Source: Clostridia bacterium (GTDB lineage: Bacteria > Bacillota > Clostridia > Christensenellales > CALWSW01). From it: a DNA stretch of 13,100 nucleotides. Position 1 is the stretch's first letter. Each line of letters opens with the position of its first letter. Positions 1 through 7,279 of the stretch are shown here, piece by piece. The stretch is taken from contig JAHZEH010000031.1 of NCBI GenBank assembly GCA_019421925.1, positions 1-13,100 on the forward strand, written 5' to 3'. Below the pieces are notes generated by a model that was not told where the DNA came from, ran no database searches, and worked only from the letters and a program-made list of their open reading frames with translations. The translations under genes and the position numbers were made by a program.

Positions 1-1027
1 CGGTGCTCTTCTGGCAGATGAGGTAGCCGTACTGCTTATAGGGATAGGCCTGCATCTGCTCGTCCCCGCCGAATTCATCGATAAGGGCGTCGAAGTCCTC
101 CCCCTCCTGCACCTTCTTCAGGACTTCCTCAGCCTTGGCCTGAATGCTGGCAAGTCCCTCCGCCTTGACGGAAGCGATGGTTTCGTCCAGGTCGCGGATC
201 TGGACGCGCAGGCTGATGACGGCGTTGTCCTCCTCCCCCTTGGTCAGGGAGAGGGCGGAGGCCTCTGTGACCAGCTTGGCGCGCTCTGCGTAGAGCTCGT
301 CGAGCTTGTCCGTGGTCTCCTGGGGCATTGGGATCAGGATATGCTTAAAGCGCTTGTAATTCTCGGGATGGTAGAACACGGAGATGGAGTCCGCCGCATT
401 GGCCGTCTCATAGGCCTCCAGGTCGTTCTCATACTTGGCCTTGTCCTCGGCTACGCGCTCCTCATACGCCTGCTGGACGGCATCGTCCCCGGCCGCCACC
501 TCGGCATAGAGCGTGTCGGAGAGCTTGAGGCGCATCTTCTGGTCGTACATATTCTGGCGGAGGATCTCCTCGGTCAGGTTATGTTCCGCCAGGGATTTTT
601 CGTACTCCTCACGGGCCTTCTGCTCCGCGTCCTCCTGGCCCTTGAAGTTGTTCTCCATGTAATATTCGATGTTCTTTTGAACCATGGCGTCGTATTCGGC
701 ATCCACCTCGGCCTTCTCCTCGTCCGTCAAATCATAGCCCATCTCCCGGGCCCTGATATTGACTGCCGTGTCCTGCACCAATAGGTTGAGGAGATACTCG
801 CGATAGGCCCGCAGGGTCTCCTTGTTGGCCGGATCATCCAAATCCACGCCCGAGGTGCCCTCGTATGCCTCGCGGTTCTGCTCGAGAAGGTTGTCCACCT
901 CCCAGCGATAGATCTCCGTGCCGTTGACTGTCGCCACCACGGTGTCCTTGCCGCCGGAACAGGCCGCAAGCCCCAGCGCCATTGCGGAGCAAAGGGCAAG
1001 GCTTGCAAACTTTTTCCAAAATGCCAT
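1..1027 (-). CDS. PrsA/SurA-like peptidyl-prolyl isomerase lipoprotein, 3' end outside window
   Basis: The reading frame is open from an ATG at 1027 to the left edge, giving 342 visible residues without a stop. The N-terminus has basic residues KK, a hydrophobic stretch and a lipobox L20-A21-A22-C23 followed by SGG, so the mature protein should be a lipid-anchored extracytoplasmic protein. Residues about 30-215 are a helical, very acidic chaperone region of the SurA_N/PrsA type, opening with the typical VATVNGTEI. A parvulin domain starts at YKRFKHILIP (224-233), and its first helix resumes at KAEEVLKKVQEGEDFDALI (298-316). The roughly 65 residues between are an insertion rich in heptad-like charged residues. 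The family catalyses prolyl cis-trans isomerisation during folding of secreted proteins. GGGAG lies 8 bases before the ATG; an overlapping ATG at 1034 is in another frame. Catalytic residues late in the domain lie off the window, so activity cannot be judged. Confidence 0.85.
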   Translation of the reverse strand, partial: MAFWKKFASLALCSAMALGLAACSGGKDTVVATVNGTEIYRWEVDNLLEQNREAYEGTSGVDLDDPANKETLRAYREYLLNLLVQDTAVNIRAREMGYDLTDEEKAEVDAEYDAMVQKNIEYYMENNFKGQEDAEQKAREEYEKSLAEHNLTEEILRQNMYDQKMRLKLSDTLYAEVAAGDDAVQQAYEERVAEDKAKYENDLEAYETANAADSISVFYHPENYKRFKHILIPMPQETTDKLDELYAERAKLVTEASALSLTKGEEDNAVISLRVQIRDLDETIASVKAEGLASIQAKAEEVLKKVQEGEDFDALIDEFGGDEQMQAYPYKQYGYLICQKST

Positions 1028-1101
1028 TGTGCATTCTCCCTTCACGTATCGGCGTTACGGCGGGCGCCCCCCGGCGAAAACCCGCACGTAGACCATTTAA
1101 C

Positions 1102-1130
1102 ATTATACTCAATCGCCATGCCTTATGCAA
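1102..1130 (-). promoter_or_regulatory. sigma-A promoter for the foldase gene, inside the 3' end of mfd
   Basis: On the minus strand TTGCAT (1130-1125) is followed after exactly 17 bases by TATAAT (1107-1102). The -35 box and most of the spacer lie within the last codons of mfd, and transcription would start about 70 bases upstream of the foldase ATG. This would allow the foldase to be expressed independently of mfd. Confidence 0.7.
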
Positions 1131-4100
1131 ATGAATATTTTCTGAATAAATTGCTCACACCTGGCGCAGGTCTGCGCCAGGTCGGCGTTCCTGCACCGCA
1201 GAGACATCTCGGGCGGACTGCCCGCCGACAACGTCGCCTGCCCCTTATACTCGCCCATCAGGTCGATCAGGGCCCCGCCGTCCATGGCCGCATCCCCGGA
1301 GAGCTTCATGCGGGCGATTCCGGGGCGCACCGTCAGCGCAGTGATACGGGCTGCCTTAGCATATCCCTTGAGGCAGGCTATATCCAGCAGTCCCTGCACC
1401 GGGACCGGGATATCCCCGAAGCGGTCCTCTATCTCCTCTTGGACGTCCATCATGTCCTCCCGGTTCCCGATGGAGGCGATACGCTTGTAAATTTCCAGCC
1501 TCTGGGACTCGTCCGCGATATAACTGCCGGGGATGTATGCGGTCATGGGGATGTCGATCTGCGTGTCTATCTCCGCCTCGTGCGGCTCCCCGGCGGCCTC
1601 CCGGACCGCCTCCTCCACCAGCTTGCAGTACAGGTCATAGCCCACTTCGCCCATATGCCCATGCTGCTGGGCTCCCAGGAGGTTGCCCGCGCCCCGGATC
1701 TCCAGGTCCCTCATGGCGATTTTGAAGCCCGAGCCGAATTCGGTAAACTCCCGGATGGCGGACAGGCGTTTCTCGGCGATCTCCGAGAGCACCTTGTCCC
1801 TGCGGAAGGTCAGATAGGCATAGGCCAGGCGGTTGGAGCGGCCCACGCGGCCGCGGAGCTGATAGAGCTGGGAGAGGCCCATCCTGTCGGCGTCGCATAC
1901 GATGATCGTGTTGACGTTGGGAATGTCGAGGCCGGATTCAATGATCGTGGAGCACACGAGCACGTCGTATTCCCCCTCCATGAAGGCCAGCATGGTCCTC
2001 TCCAGCTTCCCTTCGGGCATCTGCCCGTGGGCCACGGCAAAGCGGTAGTCGGGCAGAAGCTCCTGGAGCTGGCCGCAGAACCGCTCGATGCTCTTGACCT
2101 GGTTATAGAGCACGTAGACCTGTCCTCCCCTGCCCACCTCCTTGGCGACAGCGTCGCGCGCCAGGGCGTGCGAGTACTCCATGACGTAGGTCTGGACAGG
2201 ATAGCGGGCCTCGGGAGGGGTCTCGATGACGGACATGTCCCGGATGCCCACCATGGACATATGGAGCGTGCGGGGGATGGGCGTGGCGCTAAGCGTGAGC
2301 ACGTCCACATCCTTTTTCATATTCTTGATCTGTTCCTTGTGGCCCACTCCGAAGCGCTGCTCCTCGTCCACAATGAGCAGGCCCAGATCCTTGAACTGCA
2401 CGTCCTTGCCCAGCAGGCGGTGGGTCCCCACCACCACGTCAGAGATGCCCGCCCTGATGCGGGCGATGGATTCGCGCTGCTGCTTGGCCGTGCGGAAGCG
2501 GCTGAGCAGTTCCACGTTCACCGGGAATCCGGCGAAACGCTTGCACAGCGTCTGGTAGTGCTGCTGGGCCAATATGGTGGTGGGGGCCAAAAACGCCACC
2601 TGCTTGCTGTCCTGGACCGCCTTTAAGGCGGCCCGCACCGCCACCTCAGTCTTGCCGTAACCCACGTCGCCGCAGAGCAGCCGGTCCATGGGCGCGGCTC
2701 TCATCATATCCTGCTTGATCTCCTCGACGCACCGGGCCTGATCGGGGGTGAGTTCGAAGGGGAAGCTGTCCTCCAGCTGGCTCTGCCAGTTGGTGTCCGG
2801 CCCGAAGGCGTATCCCCGGCGGGATTTGCGCTCAGCATAGAGGGCCACCAGGTCAAAGGCCAGCTCCTTGACGGAGGCCCGCACCTTGGCCACGGATTTG
2901 CCCCACTCCTGGCCGCCCAGGCGGGAGAGCTTGGGCGTTTTGTCCTCCCCGGCGGCAATGTATTTCTGCACCCTGTCCAGCTGGTCCGTGGGCACATAGA
3001 GCTTGTCGGTGCCGGAGTATTGAATCTGCATGAAGTCCCGGTCCCTGCCGTCGCTCCTCAGGGTCTGAATACCCTTGAATACGCCGATGCCGTAGGCCTC
3101 ATGCACCACATAATCGCCGATCTGAAGGTCGGCAAAGAGATCAATCCTGGTGACGTTTTTCTTTCTCGCCTGCTTGACCGCCCTCTTGCGGCTGCCGTAC
3201 ACATCCTCCTCAGAGAACACGGCCAGCTTGAGCTCAGGGCACTCAAAGCCCCGGCGCAGGCCCTGGGCCAGGATAATAGCCTCCCGCTCGACCATGCCGC
3301 GGTTGAGCCAGGGGGCCAGCGCCATCTCGCATCCCAGGGAGGACAGGGCGGCGCACAGTTTCTCCGCCCGGGAGCCCGCGTAGATCACAACCGCCGTGCC
3401 CCGCTCCTTCATCTGGGCGATATCCTGGACCAGCGCGGGCAGGTTGGCGGAATATTGGGGGGAGGCATGGGCTTCTATGCGGAAGATCGCCCTGGGGCGC
3501 AGCGGTTCAAAAGCCCGCATGAAGGCCTGGAAGAAGACGGTCCTGCCCGAATCCACCGCCCGCCAGAGCGCGCCCGGCTCCATCATCAGCTCGCCCTGGC
3601 AGGGCAGCATGCCCTCCTCCCGCTCCATCTGCTGGGCAAAGGCCTCCGCAAAGCGGCCATGGAGCTCCTGGGCGTATTCGTGGAGGCGGCCCGGCTCAAA
3701 GAGCACCGTCCTGTGATCCCCAGGCAGATACTCCCCCAGGAAAGCGGGCTCGTAGAGCAGGGGCAGAAATTCCACCGCCCCCTCGGCGTCCCCCTTCTCC
3801 CAGTTTTCGAGCAGGCCGGAGGCATACTCCCCCCCACCCCTCCTGCGCAGCGGGGACAAAGCCCTCCCCGCACGCTCCAGCGCCTCCCCGGTCAGTGGGA
3901 CCTCGGTGGCGGGAGGGATGGCCGCGCGCTGGAGCTTCTCCATGGATCGCTGGGATTCCGGATCATAGACCCGCAGGGAGTCCACCTCATCGTCGAAGAA
4001 CTCGGCCCGTATGGGGTTCTCCCGGTCGAAGGGGTAGACGTCCAGGATACCGCCCGCCAATCGAAATTGGCCGGGGGCGTCCACCTTCTCCACCCTCTCA

Positions 4101-4582
4101 TATCCCGCGCCCCGCAGGCGGGCGGGCAGGCTGGAGAGAGAGGTATTCCCCCCATCCTCCAGCTCCACCGCCGCTCTGCGAAAGACCTCGGGCGGCGCAA
4201 CCCGCTGCATGGCGCACTCCACGGAGGCCACGCAGATGGTCTTGCGCCCCGAGACAAGGGCGCTCAGGGCGGCCACTCGCGTGGCAGCCAGCTCACGGCT
4301 GCTGGCTGCGAAAGCCCGGAGCTGCAAATCCCTGGCCGGAAGGTACACAGCGCTGCCCAGGAGGGCGTCCAGCTCCTCCGCCATGCGCTGGGCTCCGCTC
4401 TCGTCCTGGACGATTACGAGGGCGCTCTCCCCCTGAAGAAGCGCGGCGCACAGCGTGACGGCGCTCTCCTCGGGCATGCCAAAGACCGCGCCCGGGCCCT
4501 CCCCCTGCGCGGTGCACTCCTTCAGCCGGTTGAATTCCTCCAGCCTGCTCCAGACCTGGAGCAGGGATTGATAATCAGGCAT
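1109..4582 (-). CDS. mfd: transcription-repair coupling factor Mfd
   Basis: The 1157-residue protein has the normal length for Mfd. It is an ATP-driven translocase that removes stalled RNA polymerase from DNA lesions and recruits UvrA. The N-terminal UvrB-homology module includes GQFRLAGGILDVYPF (171-185) and lacks its own Walker A. The RNA-polymerase-interacting CarD-like domain begins at IGDYVVHEAYGIGVFKG (488-504). The RecG-like motor has Walker A GDVGYGKTE (638-646), DEEQ (739-742), SAT (765-767) and motif VI QLRGRVGR (908-915). The C-terminal TRCF domain follows at about 1005-1110. All motor motifs look intact. The ATG at 4582 has AAAGGA about 6 bases upstream, and the start overlaps the end of pth by 8 bases, suggesting translational coupling. 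The long open frames on the opposite strand are GC-driven shadows. Confidence 0.98.
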   Translation of the reverse strand: MPDYQSLLQVWSRLEEFNRLKECTAQGEGPGAVFGMPEESAVTLCAALLQGESALVIVQDESGAQRMAEELDALLGSAVYLPARDLQLRAFAASSRELAATRVAALSALVSGRKTICVASVECAMQRVAPPEVFRRAAVELEDGGNTSLSSLPARLRGAGYERVEKVDAPGQFRLAGGILDVYPFDRENPIRAEFFDDEVDSLRVYDPESQRSMEKLQRAAIPPATEVPLTGEALERAGRALSPLRRRGGGEYASGLLENWEKGDAEGAVEFLPLLYEPAFLGEYLPGDHRTVLFEPGRLHEYAQELHGRFAEAFAQQMEREEGMLPCQGELMMEPGALWRAVDSGRTVFFQAFMRAFEPLRPRAIFRIEAHASPQYSANLPALVQDIAQMKERGTAVVIYAGSRAEKLCAALSSLGCEMALAPWLNRGMVEREAIILAQGLRRGFECPELKLAVFSEEDVYGSRKRAVKQARKKNVTRIDLFADLQIGDYVVHEAYGIGVFKGIQTLRSDGRDRDFMQIQYSGTDKLYVPTDQLDRVQKYIAAGEDKTPKLSRLGGQEWGKSVAKVRASVKELAFDLVALYAERKSRRGYAFGPDTNWQSQLEDSFPFELTPDQARCVEEIKQDMMRAAPMDRLLCGDVGYGKTEVAVRAALKAVQDSKQVAFLAPTTILAQQHYQTLCKRFAGFPVNVELLSRFRTAKQQRESIARIRAGISDVVVGTHRLLGKDVQFKDLGLLIVDEEQRFGVGHKEQIKNMKKDVDVLTLSATPIPRTLHMSMVGIRDMSVIETPPEARYPVQTYVMEYSHALARDAVAKEVGRGGQVYVLYNQVKSIERFCGQLQELLPDYRFAVAHGQMPEGKLERTMLAFMEGEYDVLVCSTIIESGLDIPNVNTIIVCDADRMGLSQLYQLRGRVGRSNRLAYAYLTFRRDKVLSEIAEKRLSAIREFTEFGSGFKIAMRDLEIRGAGNLLGAQQHGHMGEVGYDLYCKLVEEAVREAAGEPHEAEIDTQIDIPMTAYIPGSYIADESQRLEIYKRIASIGNREDMMDVQEEIEDRFGDIPVPVQGLLDIACLKGYAKAARITALTVRPGIARMKLSGDAAMDGGALIDLMGEYKGQATLSAGSPPEMSLRCRNADLAQTCARCEQFIQKIFICIRHGD

Positions 4583-5237
4583 TGCCTTGCGTTTCCTTTA
4601 GCTCGGTTTGATTCTCCTTCGCTTCCGGCGCCTCCCCCTCCTGCTCGGGTTTAGGGGGCTTTGCCCTCTTGGGTTTCTTGTTGTATCTGGTCTGGGCGCT
4701 GTCTATCCCTTCGCTCAGGATGCACTCCACTGCCTCGGCCGCCTTGGTAATGGACTCCCGCATGGCGGGCCGCTCCTCCTCCGGAAAGATGGAGAGCACA
4801 TAACCCGCCAGATCCCAGCCTGGGGCCGGCTTGCCGATCCCGATACGTACCCGGGCAAAGTCGTCCCGCCCCGTCAGGCCGATGATGGAGCGCATGCCGT
4901 TGTGGGTGCCGGCGCTCCCCCTTGCCCGCAGGCGGATATCCCCAACGGCCAGGTCGATGTCGTCATAGAGGACGATGAGCTCCTCCGCCGGGTCGATCTT
5001 ATACCAGTTCAGCAGCTGCACCACGCTCTCGCCCGACAGGTTCATATAGGTTACCGGCTTGGCAATGACCACTTTTTTCCCGCCGATATAGCCCTCGGCC
5101 ACCGCCGCCTTGAACGCCTGCTTGTTAAAATCCATATGGTTGCGCCCGGCCAGCAGGTCCGCGGCCAGATAACCCGTGTTGTGGCGGGTATGGGCATAGC
5201 GGGCGTCCGGGTTGCCCAGCCCTACGATAATATACAT
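4575..5237 (-). CDS. pth: peptidyl-tRNA hydrolase
   Basis: The 220-residue protein cleaves peptidyl-tRNA released by drop-off so that the tRNA can be reused. Key family residues are present: N9 in GLGNP, catalytic H19 in TRHN, M65-N66 in TYMNLSG, D92 in YDDIDL, and N113 in AGTHNGMRS, matching N10, H20, N68, D93 and N114 of the E. coli enzyme. The ATG at 5237 is chosen because GAGGAG lies about 8 bases upstream. A TTG at 5252 would add five residues but would place the Shine-Dalgarno inside the gene. Residues about 186-220 form a lysine/proline- then glutamate-rich tail beyond the usual end of the fold. The TGA stop overlaps the mfd start by 8 bases. The gene follows prs, as in Bacillus, but without an intervening ctc. 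Confidence 0.97.
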   Translation of the reverse strand: MYIIVGLGNPDARYAHTRHNTGYLAADLLAGRNHMDFNKQAFKAAVAEGYIGGKKVVIAKPVTYMNLSGESVVQLLNWYKIDPAEELIVLYDDIDLAVGDIRLRARGSAGTHNGMRSIIGLTGRDDFARVRIGIGKPAPGWDLAGYVLSIFPEEERPAMRESITKAAEAVECILSEGIDSAQTRYNKKPKRAKPPKPEQEGEAPEAKENQTELKETQGNA

Positions 5238-5272
5238 ATCCTTTCTCCTCAAAAGTACTTGGAGGCGGATGG

Positions 5273-5299
5273 AAAAAGGGGCGGATTTTTCATCCGCCC
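5273..5299 (-). terminator. intrinsic terminator or attenuator between prs and pth
   Basis: On the minus strand GGGCGGAT pairs with ATCCGCCC around a GAAAA loop (5299-5279), followed by C and five T (5277-5273). It lies 36 bases before the pth start, after the prs stop. Its position inside a conserved co-directional cluster suggests partial termination or an attenuating role rather than a full operon end. Confidence 0.7.
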
Positions 5300-5337
5300 T
5301 TCCTCATTCCATTCAATTGTAGCCCCTCTGCTTGAAA

Positions 5338-6306
5338 TTAAACCTCGGTCAGCTTGCTGATGGGCTGATCCTCGCAGATGAACTGGATCGCCGTGGCAAA
5401 GACGTTGGCCGCGGAGAGCACCCGGATCTTGGGGCACCGTTTCTCCTCAGGCACGGGCACGGTGTTGGTGAGCACCATCTCCTTGAGGGGGGAGGCCATA
5501 ATGCGGCTGACCGCCTCGCCGGAGAGCACGCCGTGGGTGGCGCAGCCATAGACCTCGCGGGCGCCCGCCTTGATGAGGGCGTCCACGCCGCCGAGGAAGG
5601 TGCCGCCGGTATCGATCATGTCGTCGATGATGATGACACGCTTGTCCCGCACCTCGCCGACGATGTTCATAACCTCCATCTGGTTGGGCTTGGGGCGGCG
5701 CTTGTCGATAATGGCCAGGGGCGCGTCAAGGCGCTTGGCAAAGCTGCGGGCCCGGGCAACAGAACCCAGGTCGGGGGAGACGACAACCAGATCGGGGCCC
5801 TCGAAGTGACGCTCAAGGTAATGCTCGGCCAGAACGGGAACGCCCATGAGATGATCCACCGGGATATCGAAGAAGCCCTGGATCTGCTTGGCGTGCAGGT
5901 CCATGGTCAGGACGCCGGACGCGCCCGCAATGGTGATCATGTCGGCCACCAGCTTGGCGGCAATGGGCTCGCGGGGCCTGGCCTTGCGGTCCTGGCGGGC
6001 ATAGCCGTAATAGGGGATTACCGCGAAAATGCGGCCGGCGGACGCGCGCTTAAAGGCGTCCATCATCAGCAGCATCTCCATCAGGTTGTCGTTGACGGGC
6101 GGGCAGGTGGACTGAATCAGGAACACGTCGCAGCCACGCACCGTCTCCCCCAGATCGACGGCGATCTCCCCGTCGGAGAAGCGGCGCACATAGGCCTTGG
6201 CAAGTTCCGTACCCAGGATTTGTGCAATTTCCTGCGCAATCTCCGGATTGGAGTTGCCCGCAAACAGCTTGATGTTGGGGCCGAGCTTATAATTGTTGGT
6301 CTGCAT
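5338..6306 (-). CDS. prs: ribose-phosphate pyrophosphokinase (PRPP synthetase)
   Basis: The 322-residue protein has normal length for class I PRPP synthetase, a cytosolic enzyme that transfers pyrophosphate from ATP to ribose-5-phosphate. PRPP feeds purine, pyrimidine, NAD, histidine and tryptophan synthesis. Visible motifs are RFSDGEIAV (42-50), the flexible ATP loop YARQDRKARP (102-111), DLHAKQIQGFF (136-146), and the PRPP-binding loop IIIDDMIDTGGT (225-236). The stretch SPDLGSVARAR (177-187) has serine where many homologues have a second glycine. GGAGGA lies about 11 bases before the ATG. It sits 82 bases downstream of the glmU-like gene, probably in the same transcript. PRPP is the effector of PurR encoded two genes upstream, so product and sensor are neighbours. 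Confidence 0.97.
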   Translation of the reverse strand: MQTNNYKLGPNIKLFAGNSNPEIAQEIAQILGTELAKAYVRRFSDGEIAVDLGETVRGCDVFLIQSTCPPVNDNLMEMLLMMDAFKRASAGRIFAVIPYYGYARQDRKARPREPIAAKLVADMITIAGASGVLTMDLHAKQIQGFFDIPVDHLMGVPVLAEHYLERHFEGPDLVVVSPDLGSVARARSFAKRLDAPLAIIDKRRPKPNQMEVMNIVGEVRDKRVIIIDDMIDTGGTFLGGVDALIKAGAREVYGCATHGVLSGEAVSRIMASPLKEMVLTNTVPVPEEKRCPKIRVLSAANVFATAIQFICEDQPISKLTEV

Positions 6307-6388
6307 TTTTTCGCGAATCCTCCCATGTATCCATTATTTACGGGTATCTATCTCTCTCATCTGGCCAATGTGAAAATGAATCCAGTTT

Positions 6389-7117
6389 TTACCGCGCCCT
6401 GCGCTCCATCTCTGCCTCGCAGAGGGCAAGCTGGGCCTGGTCGTTGACCCCCATGCACTCCATGGGGTCCTCTGCAACCAGCGCGCCCACCTTCTGGCCC
6501 GCGTCCACAAGCAGGTCGATGCAGTCCGTCAAATAGTATTCCCTCTGGGCATTGTCGTTGGACAGCCTGCCCAGTGAGGCAAGGAGCGCTCCGGTTTCAA
6601 AGCAGTACACGGAGGAGTTGACCTCCCGGATGGTCCTCTGCCGGGGCGTCGCATCCTTTTCCTCGACGATACCCAGCACACATCCGTCCTCCCCCCGCAA
6701 AATCCGGCCATAGCCGGCGGGGTCTGAGGCAATGGAGGTCAGAACCATGGCGGCATATCCCTGTTCCCGGCATGTATCGGATAGCTTTTGGAGGGTCTCC
6801 TTCCGCAGCAGGGGCATATCCCCGGCCAGGACAAGGGTATATCCCCCTCTGCCCTCCAGAAAGGGCCGGGCCATCATGACCGCATGGCCGGTGCCCAGCT
6901 GTTCCTTCTGGCAGGCATAGAGGGCGCTGTCCCCCAGGGCGTCCATGACCTGCGCAGCGCCGTGGCCCACCACGACGACCGGCTTTCCGCCAAAGCTGGC
7001 GGCAGCCATGACATGGCGCACCATCTCCACACCCAGAACCTTGTGCAGCACCTTGGGCAGGTCGGACTTCATCCGCTTACCCGCGCCCGCAGCCATAATC
7101 ACAGCCGTCAACCCCAT
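6389..7117 (-). CDS. GlmU-like UDP-GlcNAc pyrophosphorylase domain, no acetyltransferase domain
   Basis: The 242-residue protein matches the N-terminal half of GlmU. The nucleotide-binding signature MAAGAGKRMKSDLPK is at 8-22, QLGTGHA at 73-79, metal ligands correspond to D100 (AGDMPL) and N225 (GVNDQ), and substrate-site regions GYGRI (135-139), VEEKDAT (151-157) and EVNSSVYCF (165-173) are present. This half makes UDP-GlcNAc from GlcNAc-1-phosphate and UTP. Full GlmU has about 450 residues, with a left-handed beta-helix acetyltransferase after this point. Here a TAA follows the helix AQLALCEAEMERRAR directly, and only 82 bases separate it from prs, so no broken second half remains. NAQREYY (189-195) has arginine where Bacillus has glycine. 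AGGAGG lies 7 bases before the ATG. Position between purR and prs supports descent from glmU. A standalone uridylyltransferase with another sugar specificity is less likely. Confidence 0.88.
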   Translation of the reverse strand: MGLTAVIMAAGAGKRMKSDLPKVLHKVLGVEMVRHVMAAASFGGKPVVVVGHGAAQVMDALGDSALYACQKEQLGTGHAVMMARPFLEGRGGYTLVLAGDMPLLRKETLQKLSDTCREQGYAAMVLTSIASDPAGYGRILRGEDGCVLGIVEEKDATPRQRTIREVNSSVYCFETGALLASLGRLSNDNAQREYYLTDCIDLLVDAGQKVGALVAEDPMECMGVNDQAQLALCEAEMERRAR

Positions 7118-7183
7118 GGTTGCCTCCTCTATCCCAATTTCTGCGTCTGCATGGGCGTCATTTGTCTGGCGCTCCAGTGCTCT

Positions 7184-7213
7184 ATTCTATGGCAATGGAT
7201 AGGGTTCTGTCAA
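7184..7213 (-). promoter_or_regulatory. sigma-A promoter for the glmU-like gene and prs
   Basis: On the minus strand a perfect TTGACA (7213-7208) is followed by 18 bases and TAGAAT (7189-7184). Transcription would begin about 60 bases before the ATG at 7117. It is the best promoter in the left half and probably drives the glmU-like gene and prs. Confidence 0.75.
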
Positions 7214-7229
7214 GGGAATCCGCACGCCC

Positions 7230-7256
7230 GGACAGTCCCGGGCAGGCGGGCTGTCC
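7230..7256 (-). repeat. inverted repeat downstream of purR, terminator-like without a T run
   Basis: GGACAG pairs with CTGTCC, and inside it CCCG with CGGG, with one bulged base and a 6-base loop. It lies 24 bases after the purR stop and just before the glmU promoter. No T run follows in either direction, so an intrinsic terminator is only weakly supported; partial read-through from purR is possible. Confidence 0.4.
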
Positions 7257-7279
7257 CGTCTAATATTTATCACGCTCCG

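Noticed and set aside
1118..4654. Long plus-strand open frames (502 and 544 residues) opposite mfd and pth
   Set aside because: They mirror well-supported mfd and pth codons, show no family motifs, and have the Leu/Gly/His/Arg-rich composition expected of GC-rich antisense frames.
7251..7264. Second copy of the 14 bases CTGTCCCGTCTAAT found at the ECF promoter (10035-10048), as a possible second ECF promoter
   Set aside because: At the right spacing upstream there is GTCCCG instead of a TGAAAC-like box, it points antisense into purR, and a 14-base match within 13 kb is not rare.
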